DNA of 64,000 bases from Batkoa obscura (GCA_030770535.1 JASVEC010000020.1:496001-560000); one strand, 5' to 3'; numbered from the stretch's first letter, positions 44,956 through 56,737 are shown. Program-made: numbers and translations. Notes: a model not told the origin generated them from the letters alone.

Positions 44956-45455
44956 TTTTTATCTTTTTTCGAAGCTTTATGACCTCCAAGTACCTTATTC
45001 GACAAAATATAGAAGTGCAAGAAGTCGTAACTGTTGTGGAATTATAGCGTTAATGCTGGGTTTGAGGCTTTTCATTTTACTACCATTAAAATATTAATCA
45101 AATATTCCAAGTATATTTTGAATGGTAAACTGCAACATTATGGATAAAAATGTGAGTGATTTGGATGATGTTTTTAAAATATTTTAATACTAAACATTTA
45201 GAAGATCAAGGTGTAGTATTTAATTACTCTGTATCAACCTAGGCTCCTCTTCAAAGTTGTAAAACTCTCCTTTAATACTCTAAAAATATTTGAAATTTTG
45301 TTCACTTAAAAAAATCTTAATTGTGTAACTTTTTTGTATCAATTTTCTTAAATAATAAGTGTGATATATCCTATTTAACTATTGTATCTAGAAACTAAAC
45401 TTTAAATCAATATAAAATATATCTAATATTCTTTATTTAAAGCATTATTAAAAGG
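44956..45455. other. Intergenic
   Basis: No feature recognised in this 500-bp stretch. Confidence 0.4.
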
Positions 45456-46928
45456 CTAATAGCTCTCTGGCCTGGTATTACAGAAAGCAATATGAGGATA
45501 TACAGTATATTTAGCTAATACATACTTCTCATGTCTTGGAATTGGAATTGGAATTGGAATTGAATTTGTCCGTTTGAAGTGCCCTAGTATGTAATCTATA
45601 AAGTATGTGGAATTTTTAGAAGATCGTTTATTAAGGAATAACACATTAGTCAAATAAGGGTCATTTATTATTCTATTGTTTGAAAATGGTATATGGGTGT
45701 CAAAATTACAGACCACCACTTCTAGGTTGCATAAATTGGGGGATGAAGTATATAAAAAGCTCAGAAAATCAACTTCTAAAGTGGGCTTTCAAACTGATAA
45801 CGTTATTATGCTATTCCTTTTTTGGGGGTAGATCTCTCTAATCAAAAACGATAAATTATGTATTGACAAATTCAAGTAAATGATTGTTGATATATCGGAT
45901 ATTGGATATAACTATTGAGACAAAACAGTATACCAAGTCTTTAAAGACAATTGATTTAATTTTGGGAGCATTACTATTTGCAACTTGATTCATTAAATTG
46001 CAGGCGATTAATGTTAATTCTTTCAAGTTTGATACACTATTAAGTTTTAATTTCGAATAAGCAAAAATTGCGAACGATTCAAGCTTTGAGTAGTTGTTTA
46101 AATCTACAATTAGGGGATGTTTTTTTTGGCTTCATTATTTTTTCCATTTTTTAGGCACTATTTGAGTGAAAAATTTGTTAGTAAAATTCTTAAATACAAA
46201 AATACATCCCCATTATTTCTTTTAAGCCTCTTGCTGATACAGAACTAAAACAGAAGTCCTCTAAGTATGGAAACTGTCTACTCATTAAAAAAGATAATCT
46301 TTTAAGTTCGTATAAACTGAGGTTAGTTTGGGCACTTTTAAGTTGTCAAATTTATTTAATACCTGCTCTAAACATGAAATTGGGCTGTAAATACTATTGT
46401 TTGAAACTATCAATGAAGAAATGCTTGGTGGTAGGTGGGGAATAGTTGATATTACAAAATAAACATTTGAATCACCAACTTCCAAATCCCTTAAATCTTG
46501 AAGAATCCCCTTGACACGAATTTTATGAATAGGAATACATTCCTCAATTGGTATACTATCAATTCAAGTACTATAGTAAAGACACACTAATATCATATGT
46601 TCAAAATATTCTCTATTTTTTAGGTAATCATTTAAGGATGAGCAGAGGTTCTTACTATGTTATAGCTTGATAAATTAATTGGCATATTTAAATGGTCTCC
46701 AAGGTCTAAATATTTGATATGATGACCATATTTTCGAAAGCCGTTATACATCCCCATATTATAGTGTTGATTACACCTTGGAGTTATGTCTTCCTATAGT
46801 ATTGGCATAACCACTTTGTTCCATGCTCTGCAGCATAAGAGTATATCAATTTTTTCTTTACCTGAGAGATGATGTAGAACCTTTTTAATTACTTTTCTTA
46901 CAAGGCTCTCAAGCTTAAGGTTATTCAT
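45456..46928 (-). pseudogene. F-box/LRR pseudogene G, carrying an element insertion
   Basis: A near full-length but broken family member. The F-box is clear (MNNLKLESLVRKVIKKVLHH, LLCCRAWNKVVMPIL), but the conserved Trp codon of ILW is TAG. Further pieces are the VISTIPHLPPSISSL stretch (about 46400-46450), Q-L-P-Y-L-E-D-F (about 46255-46275) and the tail C-N-F-D-T-H-I-P-F-S-N-N (about 45680-45710). There are several stops and shifts. A short element sits at 46113-46211 with ATTA on both sides. Compared with member F, the flanking codons join at equal length once the element and one ATTA are taken out. Confidence 0.88.
46113..46211 (+). mobile_element. Short inverted-repeat element with exact ATTA target duplication
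   Basis: A 99-bp copy from GGGGATG to CATCCCC. It is flanked by ATTA at 46109-46112 and ATTA at 46212-46215. It lies inside F-box pseudogene G. Confidence 0.92.
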
Positions 46929-47250
46929 TTTTATGTGAATTCAAAGTGAAATAAGAGTTTCTTTATCCTCAATCTATATAAAGCTCAACCCAACTTGATG
47001 TTTCCACATACTAAAACAGTAAATTACAAATCTAATTTTAGTAAATGTGACTTTCATTAAACAAAGTTCAATCTTTTGTGAGGTTTACTACAATTATACT
47101 CAATTTATACATTCTGACAGTGCAAAATTATTTTTCATTACTTTTCAAAAAATATTTAGAAACTCCAAAAAACCTTTACAATTTATCTTACCAATCAACT
47201 TTATCTCTTGTTAAATTAAACAAAAAATAAAGTAGACTTTTTTATCGAAA

Positions 47251-48105
47251 ATGGCAAAGAATCAAGTGAAAAAGGTAAATAGTAGACGAGTATAAAATAA
47301 ACATAGCTAATTGAACTTATATAAGAAAGCAAACAATAAAAATAAAATCGACCTTAAAAAAATAGTAAAAAAGGATGAAAAGGAGGTAAAAACTACTACA
47401 AAAGTACAACAAGAGCCAACGATAAAAAAGGTAAAATTAACCCCACTTCAAGAGAAAATGCAAAAGAAATTAAAAGGCGCAAAATTCCGTATGTTAAATG
47501 AAATGCTATATACAACTCGAGGAGAAGAAGCGTATAAAAAATTTCAAAAGGATCCAACTTTGTTTAATGATTACCATGAAGGTTTTAGATCCCAAGTAGA
47601 AAGTTGGCCAAAAAATCCAGTAGATATTTTTATTTCTCAAATTAATCAATGTAAACCAAATACGGTAATTGCAGATATGGGATGTGGTGAAGCTGAGTTA
47701 TCATTGAAAGCACCAAACCATGTTAAAGTTCATTCGTTCGACCTTGTTGCTGCCAACCCTAGGATTACTGCTTGTGATATTACAAATACACCTTTAAAGG
47801 ATTCATCAGTAGATATTGTTATATTTTCACTTTCATTAATGGGAACAAATTATGGGCAATTTTTAAAGGAAGCAAATAGAATATTAAAACCAAAAGGTAC
47901 TATCAAAATTGCAGAAGTAATATCTAGATTTGAAAGTATACCAAAATTTACTACTTTTATGAGAGAGTTTGGTTATAAAATGACATTTAAAGATGAAAGC
48001 AACAAAATGTTTGTTTTGATGGATTTTGTCAAATTAAACAAGGACATTGGAACCGATTCCATTGAAGCTCCAACTCTCAAACCATGTATCTATAAAAGAC
48101 GTTAA
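47251..48105 (+). CDS. RRP8: Rrp8, 25S rRNA m1A methyltransferase
   Basis: A nucleolar SAM-dependent methyltransferase that makes m1A in helix 25.1 of 25S rRNA in yeast. Exon 1 (47251-47274, MAKNQVKK) joins exon 2 at 47326, giving about 268 residues. The lysine-rich N-terminus (KKANNKNKIDLKKIVKKDEK) is typical for nucleolar import. The catalytic domain begins LQEKMQKKLKGAKFRMLNEM. It contains FNDYHEGFRSQVESWPKNP, the SAM motif IADMGCGEAELS, VHSFDLVAANPRITACD, and the FSLSLMGTNYGQFLKEANR segment, all diagnostic of Rrp8. An acceptor at 47306 would give an immediate stop, so I chose 47325. Confidence 0.92.
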
Positions 48106-48409
48106 TACAATTTTGCCAAATCAAAGGACAATGCCCAATAGCAATATTATGAAGCAAGAAAAAATAAACTTGATACTCATATTGATTTAAGTAACTATTT
48201 TTGTAGTAGCTTATTTCAATAACTTTATTATATAAAATAGAATAAACGACAGCTTTTGTAGAAATAAAAGTTTAATAATATAAGTTGTAAATCATTTTTA
48301 ATAATTAAATAGCTTATATTTTAATGTATATGTGTATGTGAGCCATAATTTTGTAGTACTGGCTCAAGTGAATAAAATTCAAATGAATTAAATTACATAA
48401 TTATAGTAA
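48106..48409. other. Intergenic between convergent RRP8 and ARV1
   Basis: 3' regions only. No feature seen. Confidence 0.4.
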
Positions 48410-49423
48410 TCAAGTAAATAAAATGGGCCACAAAGTTAGATGAGTATCAAAGTAAGTGTATGAAAACGTAAATATGATTAGCATCCTCACTATCCAACCA
48501 GATAAAATGATTATAAAGGGAAATAAATACTTAGTTTCTAAAAATGCTATATACAAAATCAACGATGGTATAAAATTAAATGATTTAAGTACCTTTTAAC
48601 GCTTCAACATTAGAAGTAAAAGTTAATAATGCTAATAACCATGAATATTGCAACCCGTGATAATCCCATATTGCCATTGCTACTAACAATAGTTTACCAA
48701 AATTGGATATTATTAAAGCAAGGGAGACATAATTATACCTTGAAATTATGAATATGAAATTATTAAAAACAAATTATTTTACTTAAATATAGCAAATTTG
48801 TATCCATAAAAGCATTGTACTAAAAACCGAATAACTATATGGTATAAAAATTGCTCTATTAAAGTAACAACAATAAGTCAAATTATAAACAAAATGCGAT
48901 AAAATTACCTATCAAAGAAAATATGGATATGTGGAAGTATTGGATTAATGGTGGCAAGTTTAACCATGTACACGAAGTACTTTCGAATATCCTTTCTATC
49001 TGAAACCATTTTATATCTTCAATTATAAATTAATAAACATAAAGTTTAACTGTTAGATAGATTACATATATCAAACAATATGATTAAAACTTCCAACCTT
49101 TTAATTGAAGACTAAAAAATTTAATACAAATCTTAAGACAAAAAATAATATTACTGGTAAGCCAACGTCACAATACTCAATCCTATTGAAGATCAAATGT
49201 CGATAAACTTGAGGTTTATGTAAAACCATATCAATTACTAAAATAACTAAATCATGTTCGATATATTTATCAGCAAACCTATGGCATCGAGTCTTTTTTG
49301 ATTTATTAGCTTTTTATTTAAAATAATATCTGGATTTACACATTTAGTCAATACTACATTTCCTTTTCCATATTCTATATATAATCTATTGACCCCATAT
49401 CCACACTCAATACATGCTGGCAT
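48410..49423 (-). CDS. ARV1: Arv1 lipid-homeostasis protein
   Basis: An ER membrane protein needed for sterol distribution and GPI-anchor synthesis. I read seven exons from MPACIECGYGVNRLYIEYGK at 49423. The N-terminal Arv1 homology domain has two CxxC pairs. The second pair (KCTRC) is created by splicing across an intron of about 47 nt, followed by FADKYIEHDLVILVIDM and K-P-Q-V-Y-R-H-L-I-F-N-R. Later exons give LIILFDIYIKW, the membrane segment SNFGKLLLVAMAIWDYHG and SNVEALK. The protein ends LTLWPILFT. Individual joins are uncertain in the middle, but the order of motifs fits Arv1 closely. The fragmentation into small exons would hide it from single-frame searches. Confidence 0.85.
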
Positions 49424-50008
49424 TTTAGATTAATATAAACATTTCATTTCTTTATGACTTAAATTTCTTTTTGAAAGTATACTTTTGCATAGATTTTGCA
49501 AACTATTATTGGATTAAAATTAAGCTTTTCTTTAAAGCTTGAGCTACCATGCTGAAAGGTTGATGTGAATTTGTATAACAAAATAGAAAAGCAATAAATT
49601 TGGTGATTATAAAAATCACCATATAAACTTTAGTTTTAATAAATGCAAATTAAAGATCAAAGGAACCTCTATAGTTGAGTTCTAGAAAAGCCTAAAAGTG
49701 GGCGATCATTCTCATTACAAACGAGGGTTAACTTAGGTTTGGTTAAAGAGAAATTCATTCCAAAAAAAGATATCTAAAAAGATAGAATTCTTGGCTCCAT
49801 ACCAAAAAGCGTTATCCAATTTATATAAAGGATTTTAACATCAATCAAATTTCACATAGTAAATAAAAATACTACATATAGAATATACTTGTTATGAAAT
49901 TTTTATTTAGAACTTTTATCCCTAGAAGTTATATTTAACATTTTAAAATTGATAAAAGAGCAAAAGTGGTTTAAAAGCAGTAACTGGTAAGGTTCCATTC
50001 AACCATAT
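49424..50008. other. Intergenic, ARV1 upstream
   Basis: No gene recognised. The start of a gene-poor stretch rich in short element copies. Confidence 0.4.
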
Positions 50009-50107
50009 GGGGATGTATTTTTGTGTTTAAGAATTTTACTAACAACTTTTCCGCTTAAATAGCGCTTAAAAAATGGAAAAAGTAATGAAGTCAAAAAAAA
50101 CATCCCC
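50009..50107 (-). mobile_element. Short GGGGATG inverted-repeat element, best-preserved copy
   Basis: 99 bp from GGGGATG to CATCCCC, flanked by ATAT on both sides. The body is full: TTTAAGAATTTTACTAAC, CCGCTTAAATAGCGCTTAAA and TGGAAAAAGTAATGAAG. It has the same length as the copy at 46113. Confidence 0.92.
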
Positions 50108-50149
50108 ATATACTAACTCAGATGACTCAATGTGAAAAGTATATACATG

Positions 50150-50251
50150 TAGATGTATTTTTTTGTTTAGGGATTTTACTGATAATAGCCTTTCCACACA
50201 AATAGTACTTAAAGAATGGAAAAACCAATAAAACCAAAAACACCCCCATAT
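50150..50251 (-). mobile_element. Short inverted-repeat element, diverged
   Basis: Starts TAGATGTATTT and ends ACACCCCCATA, 42 bp from the preceding copy and in the same orientation. Body blocks are recognisable (GGGATTTTACTGATAA, CACAAATAGTACTTAAAG). Confidence 0.78.
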
Positions 50252-51025
50252 GCCAAAATCCTTTTTTTTTAAAACACTTCTATTTTATCACTTGACAACT
50301 CTATATTATATATCAGTAATATACTATTAATATGTTTGATGAGAAGGTTGATAAACTTTTAAATCAAAATGGAATCCAAATTAGGATTTGCTTAGATAGC
50401 TATTACTGTTACAGTGATAAAGTGTTTACTGATCTAGTTAGAAACAACCTTGAAATTGTTTTCATTACACTTGTAATGAGAATCACTATGAACTTTTTAA
50501 AGTATATGAAACCCAAACCCTGATTTAGAATACAACCCCAATTTAATCATTAATAAAAAGGTGTGAAATCTGGTACTCAGGGTTTGGAGTCAAGAACAGC
50601 TATTTCTGGGTTGACTACACTATAAGTCGAAGGGTCTTAGTTTATGTGACTAAGATAGACTTGGACTATGAGGAATAGCACGTAATAGGTTACAAGCTAT
50701 ATAAGACAAATAGAATAGACAATACTAATGTAAAATCTATGTAAAATACTATTAAGAAAACTTAGTGGCTTTATTAAATGTTCGAGATATCAGGAAATAA
50801 TTCAGTTAAAAGCCTCGAACTATTATACTCTGTAAACTCTTTTATACTCTGAAAAGTATAAATATCAAAATGAGAGGATAATATTCTTTTGGATGGAGCT
50901 AGAAATTCTCATAACAAATCAAAATAAGAACATGGGATTGATTTGCTCTGAGCTCGAGAACACAACAGCTTAGGCGATTGTTATGTTATAATTAACCATG
51001 GGACTGACAAAGCGATATTTCACAA
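50252..51025. other. Gene-poor stretch with an unassigned coding-like remnant
   Basis: A 63-codon open frame at 50332-50523 includes C-L-D-S-Y-Y-C-Y-S-D-K-V-F-T-D-L. A further open stretch at about 50577-50670 includes V-K-N-S-Y-F-W-V-D-Y-T-I-S. Together they could be a worn transposase or another gene, but I cannot name the family. Confidence 0.3.
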
Positions 51026-51125
51026 TGGTGATGTATTTTTATGTTTAAGAATTTTACTAACAATTTTTCCGCTTAAATAGTGCTTAAAAGATACAAAAAG
51101 TAATGAGTCCAAAAAAAACATCCCC
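51026..51125 (-). mobile_element. Short GGGGATG inverted-repeat element (MITE-like)
   Basis: Starts GGTGATG and ends CATCCCC. The body is intact (TTTAAGAATTTTACTAAC, CCGCTTAAATAGTGC). Confidence 0.85.
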
Positions 51126-51205
51126 ATATAATCGACTTTGATAAAAAATCAATTATTTCTTTAATCAAAATTACTTTAAATCTATAATATGTAATTTTAA
51201 CTATT

Positions 51206-51304
51206 GGGGGTATTCTTTTTGGTTTCATTACTTTTTCCATTTCTCAAGCACTATTTGAGCGGAAAACTCGTTAGTAAAATTCTTGAACACAAAAATACAC
51301 CCTC
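51206..51304 (+). mobile_element. Short GGGGATG inverted-repeat element (MITE-like)
   Basis: Starts GGGGGTATTC and ends ACACCCTC. The body is intact. It is inverted relative to its neighbour 80 bp away. Confidence 0.83.
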
Positions 51305-51750
51305 ATATTAAAACTAAGCATAACAAAATTTTTATTGTAATTATTAAATGTAAATATTAAAATATAAAAACAATGTTTTTTGTAACTAAAAAGTAAAATT
51401 TTTTAACTATAGTTATAGCTATATTTTTATATATAACGTTTCAATACAATAAATTTTTTCAAACTGTTTTTAGCATCGTTTTTTTTAGTAAAATTATTAA
51501 GCTTCTCATATAAATGTTTTATATAACTTATAGCCTATACACATTATTTTTATATTTTATATTTGTTTTAATTATATAAAATATACAAGTATAGAATACT
51601 TATTAATAAATTATATAAAATAATAAAAATAAAGTATAATAATTATTCAAATAACCAGAATACAAATTATAAAACTAGTTTTTGTAATTTATATTATTTT
51701 GTTAAATTATTAAAAGCTATTAAAACTTTTAAATTAATTTACATAAGTAA

Positions 51751-51845
51751 CATTATTCTATTTAAGAATTTTACTAATAATTTTTCTACCCAAATAGTAC
51801 ACCTAAAAGATGAAAAAATAAGGAAGCCAAAAAAACATCCCAATA
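51751..51845 (-). mobile_element. Short inverted-repeat element, left end lost
   Basis: Body blocks TTTAAGAATTTTACTAATAA, CTACCCAAATAGTAC and GAAGCCAAAAAAACATCCCAATAT. The left terminal repeat is gone. Confidence 0.75.
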
Positions 51846-52252
51846 TAATGCTTATAAAAGTAATATTTATAACTTTAATAAGGCTAAATTCATAATAAAC
51901 AATATAATAAATAAGGAGTTAGAGCAAAAAATAATAATAAATATATTTCTTATATATAACTACCCAGTTAAAATATTTAACAAAAATTATTAATGTAACA
52001 CTTTAAAGCTTTTTATTAAATTATATTCTAATATTATACTTTTCAATGAAGCTATTAAATAATAATATTAAACAAATACTATAAAAAAACATATTTATAG
52101 AATAAAGCTCTTATTGATTGTAAAAAACAACATTGATTTGTTAAAAAATCTAATCAGTATTTAATAAAAAAAGACAGTTATAAGTACCAAAATTAAAAAT
52201 TAGAACCAGTTAATTAAACAGTATTATAAGAAATATAATAAAGAGTAGATCA
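51846..52252. other. Intergenic, very A+T-rich
   Basis: No feature seen. Confidence 0.4.
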
Positions 52253-52321
52253 TATATCTTTTAAACACTCTTTAAGCGGAAAAATTGTTAGTAAAATTCT
52301 TAAACATAAAAACACACCCCC
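52253..52321 (+). mobile_element. Short inverted-repeat element, right part only
   Basis: Begins at CTTTTAAACACTCTTTAAGC, then GTTAGTAAAATTCTTAAAC, and ends ACACACCCCCATAT. The left 30 bp are missing. Confidence 0.75.
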
Positions 52322-52437
52322 ATATACTAATATTGACTTTATTAAAATTTCATCTCAGTACTCCTGTAGTTAACTATATTTAAAAGTATGTTAAATATAA
52401 AAAAATTATTTTATTATATAGTCTATAAAAAGTTAAC

Positions 52438-52518
52438 GACAGCTACAGGATTTGAACCTGTGCGGGGAAACCCCATCAGATTTCAAGTCTGACTCCTTAA
52501 CCACTCGGACAAACTGTC
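52438..52518 (-). tRNA. tRNA-Ser (TGA)
   Basis: An 81-nt type II tRNA. The acceptor strands GACAGTT and AGCTGTC pair with one wobble. The anticodon loop CTTGAAA gives TGA, the variable arm is long (TGGGGTTTCCCCGCA), and the T-arm is CAGGTTCGAATCCTG. T-rich sequence (TTTTT) follows on the minus strand. Confidence 0.95.
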
Positions 52519-52669
52519 AGTTAGCGTTGCTCTATAAAAAAAGAATTTTATTTAATTCACTGGTTATTTTAAAAATAAACAATTCAATCCCAATCCAATG
52601 ATTAATATTTTCGATAAAAATTAGTCAATTTGAGTTCTCTTTTTTATTCTAAGAAATCGATACATCAAG

Positions 52670-55600
52670 ATGATGACCTCAGACAATGAAAGAAAATTGA
52701 TGCGGATTTATGGTATTGGATTTTGGAAATTAGCAGTTTAATAAAAGATGATATTAATATTTTGTTACTGTATTTAGATCATCTGGAAAGAGAAGATTAT
52801 AAATCAGCACTTAATGATATGAATTTATTATTAAAAAAAATATCAAATCATTACCTTTTGGTAAGCTATTAGTTAATCTTGACATATTAAGTTAATAAAT
52901 AAATTTATTAAATAAAATTTCTTATAGTCTTTTAAAGCGTATATACTTAGTAAATTAAATAGAAGAGAGGAAGCCATAGAATTAGCTTTGAAAGTTAAGA
53001 ATAATTATCCAAAGGCTATCAGTACCATACAAAATTTAAGTATGGTATTAAAAAGCGCAGGAAAAGGTAAGTTTTTATTGAAGTTTTAATTAAACTTATG
53101 TTAGTAATATTTGGTATTTTGAATTTTAATTAATTTTTTCTCACTTATATATAGGAAAAGATATTCTGGAATTATATGAAAAAGCATACCCTGGACAAGA
53201 AAAAGACTTGGAATTTTGTACACGTTATTTTGAAGCCTTAGTTAAAGAAAAAGATTTTAAAAGTATGCAGAGTTTAACAATTAAATTACATCGTGACTTT
53301 AAAGATCGGAAATATTGGTATTGGGCCATCATGTGCTTAGTTTTACAAGCGGAGGATTTAAAGAAAAATAATCCTGAAGCTTTTAAAAAAGATATTAGTT
53401 ATGTATTAGCGGAAAGATATATCGGAAAAAGTTATCAAGAAAAAAATATTAAAAATTTTGAGGAATTTTATTTATATTATTTAGTTTTGATGGGTCAAAA
53501 TAAACAGGATTTAGCTTTAAATTGGTTAACTAATGAATTATCTGAAACTAAAATGATTAAAGATCAATTAAGGTTTACCCTTTTACCTCATTTAATTAAA
53601 ATGAAGAAATATGATGAGACAATTGTGTACTGTAAAAAGTTTATTCTGGATAATAGGTAATTTAATAATATAAGTGAATAATAGTAATGTTTTAAATTTG
53701 TTAATTCAATTTTCAATTAGTGATGATTGGTTTTATTGGAGTCATTATTTAACTGCAGTGGAGAATAAAGTTAAGGAAGAGTAAGCTTTTACTTTATTAA
53801 AAGTAAACTTTAAAATAAAATATTAATAACTTAAATAGCCAAAACCAAAACTTTATAAAAGAAGAAGAAAACTATATTAACAATATATTAAATCAACATC
53901 AAAACTCTAAAAAAGCAAAGAGGGGCCCTTATTTAGCTAAAATTAAGTTTTGGTCGATTATTAAAGGTAGTATATTATTATTAATTAAAAATCTATTAAT
54001 ATGAATTTGTTTATCTTAGAAAATATTTTTGAAATAATGTTAAATTATATCGATAAATTTGGTACTAAGTCATGTTGTTATGAGGACTTATTACCATATA
54101 TAGAAGGCACATTGGATGAATATAAAAATGATTGGAGTAATTATTTAGGCAATAAAATTCAATCAATTTCTATTAATAATAATAAGGTAAATTTAAAGTT
54201 TAATTTATATTTTAAGTAAATAATATTAATAATGTATTTTGAACTTATATAGCAAAAGGATATTCAAAATTGTCATTTATTATCGAATTTATTTAAAATT
54301 CAAAAACTAATTAATAGTCAACAAATTTATATAAATGGAAAACTCGATATTAATGTAGAAAAACATTATGATTTGATTCAACAATTAATAGATTTTTACT
54401 CAAAAGCACTATTATTAGGTAATTATTATTAAAACTAAATAAATTTATAATAAAAATAATATATTTACTAATAATTTTATTTAGGTCAAGATTTAAATAC
54501 GAGTGAAAAACAATATGGAGATGATTTCATTTTGTTAGCAAGTCATTATCTATTAGAACTATATCATTATGAAAAAGATAGTTATCATTTATTGAGTATT
54601 GCATTATTATTAGAATATGCCATTGTTAAATCTCAATTTAATTTTCATATCAAAATATTTTTAATTAATATTTATATTTTAATTGGTAAGTTAAAAATTA
54701 TTTAAATATTAAAATTAAAATAATAATTTATATTGTTATTATTTAACTAGGGGTCTATCATCGTGCTTCTAAACTTTATAATACATTGGATATTAAACAT
54801 GTTCAATTGGATACATTGAGGTAATTTACTTGTAACTATAATTATTTCATATTACTAATTAAATTCCAATATTAGTTATTTAATAATGGATGATGGGAAT
54901 AATTTAGCTCATTTTACAGAAACTTATTCTCATGGTCACAGTTCTACTAGTATTTATTTTCGTAACAGAGTAGAAGTAAGTTAATTTATTGTTTGTAATA
55001 ATTTACATATTAAATTAAATTATTTATCTTATTAAATAGACATCGGAAATGTTAGTTCAAGCATTTAAACATGGTACTTATTCCAAAGTAAGAGAGATAA
55101 CAGCATTTATATTTATATATTTATATTATAAATTAAGATTGATATTAATGTAATTATTTTATTATTTTATTAGGTCCAAGAATTTCTTCGATTTCAAAAT
55201 CGACTAGAAAACTCGTTACAAAAAAATATTAATGAATTTGAAATTTTAAGATCAGAATATCTATCTTCTTTTTTTAATGAAAAGGATTTAATAGAATTAT
55301 TAAATTCATTACCAACAGAATTCTTTGAATGGGAAGAAAGTAATTTATTTTCGTATTTATTTTGTTTATTATATTGACATTAATATTCCTATGTATTTTT
55401 AGATGATTTAATTGATAATCGAGATTTTGATGTATTTTTAAATTTTAATTTATCAACTATTCCGAATATATCAACTCATTCTTTATTAAAATTATCAAAG
55501 GTTACTAATGTAAGCGATTAAGTTGTTTTTAATATTAATATATTAACTACTTTTTTATTTAGCCTAAATTACTTCAATATCATCAATTTGATTTATATTT

Positions 55601-56604
55601 ATTAAAATTATTGTTAAATCAAAAATTTGATTCAATTAATAAAATTCAAGAAAGAATTCAACAATATGAAATAATGACAAAACAACTAGAAGTAAGTTAT
55701 CAATAGTTTATCAGTAAATTAATATTTATTTATTTAATTTTAGGAAAACAATCAATTATTGCCCATTGAAATTCACTTAAATTTAGTATCTAAATATTTG
55801 TTACAATTACTAATTGAAGTCAATAACAATGGTAAATTTTTATTGAAATCCATTTTCTTATATTTATAGTTTACATATTATATTTAGATGAAGATCGACA
55901 AAATGAAATTATTAGTCAAATTAATCAATCATTTGATGGTAGTTATTATTATTATTATTATTATTATTATTTATATCATTATTTCAATAGATACTTATAA
56001 TTTTATATTAAGTTCATTAAATGGCTTTGATTATGGTAAAGCATTAATTAATATCGTTCATTATTTTGAGGTAAAACAATATCATATCAATATCAATAAC
56101 AATGTTAATAATAACGATTTTAATTAATAGAAATTTGCATTAATTTGGTCATTTTCAAAAATATATAAAATTAAGAATCCATACCAACAAGAAAAAGAAG
56201 TAGTTAATAAGGTAGTTTTAATTTTATTCTATTAAATCTATATCATATTAATTTATTTAATTTTCCATTATTTTAGTTAATTTACAAATTAGATAGTTCT
56301 ATTAATAATCGAATCTTAACTTCTATAATGGAACTTACTAATTTAATGGAAGAGAAAGTTGACTTATTAAATACAAATTTGCCAATTGATAATGTATTAA
56401 ATTCCGTTAAACAATTTATTACTACTTTAGAAGGTGAATTAAAAGTAAGTTTTATTATTATTATTTATTATATATTAATTTAATATTAATTTATTTCAAT
56501 AGTTAGAAATCGGTACTAATTTAATTGAACATTTAATTGTGGAATTAAAATTATCGATTAAACAAATATTACATGCAATTAATTTCATAAAAAGCTTAAA
56601 TTAG
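52670..56604 (+). CDS. MDM20: NatB auxiliary subunit Naa25/Mdm20
   Basis: The auxiliary TPR subunit of the NatB N-terminal acetyltransferase, which with Naa20 acetylates Met-Asp, Met-Glu, Met-Asn and Met-Gln starts at the ribosome. The gene has about 20 introns in 3.9 kb. The first exon (MMTSDNERKLMRIY) joins DHLEREDYKSALNDM across a 63-nt intron, matching the N-terminal RLRPIYDYLD of human NAA25. SFKAYILSKLNRREEAIELA and FCTRYFEALVKEKDFKSMQ are TPR-like units, followed by KYWYWAIMCLVLQAEDLKK. Later exons carry FFEWEES, DYGKALINIVHYFE and the C-terminal INFIKSLN. The overall length is about 800-850 residues. Single joins are uncertain, but the order and the TPR units support the call. Confidence 0.85.
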
Positions 56605-56737
56605 AACAAAATAAAATAAAAAATAAGAATCAATCATTTTTTATATATTTCATGTCTAGCATTTATTATTTGAATATATAAAAATAAAAACATAAATCAT
56701 TATCAGCATTTAAAAAAATAAGATAAAACAAGTAAGA
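56605..56737. other. Short spacer between convergent genes
   Basis: 133 bp with the 3' ends of NAA25 and TRIM37. Confidence 0.5.

Noticed and set aside
46749-46760. ATACATCCCCAT inside F-box pseudogene G, like an element end
   Set aside because: The distance between flanking F-box homology blocks equals that in member B within one base, so nothing is inserted here. The match is chance.
50009-52321. CRISPR-like array from regularly spaced short repeats
   Set aside because: The repeats have terminal inverted repeats, occur in both orientations with unequal spacing and are scattered over the whole window in a eukaryote. They are transposon-like.
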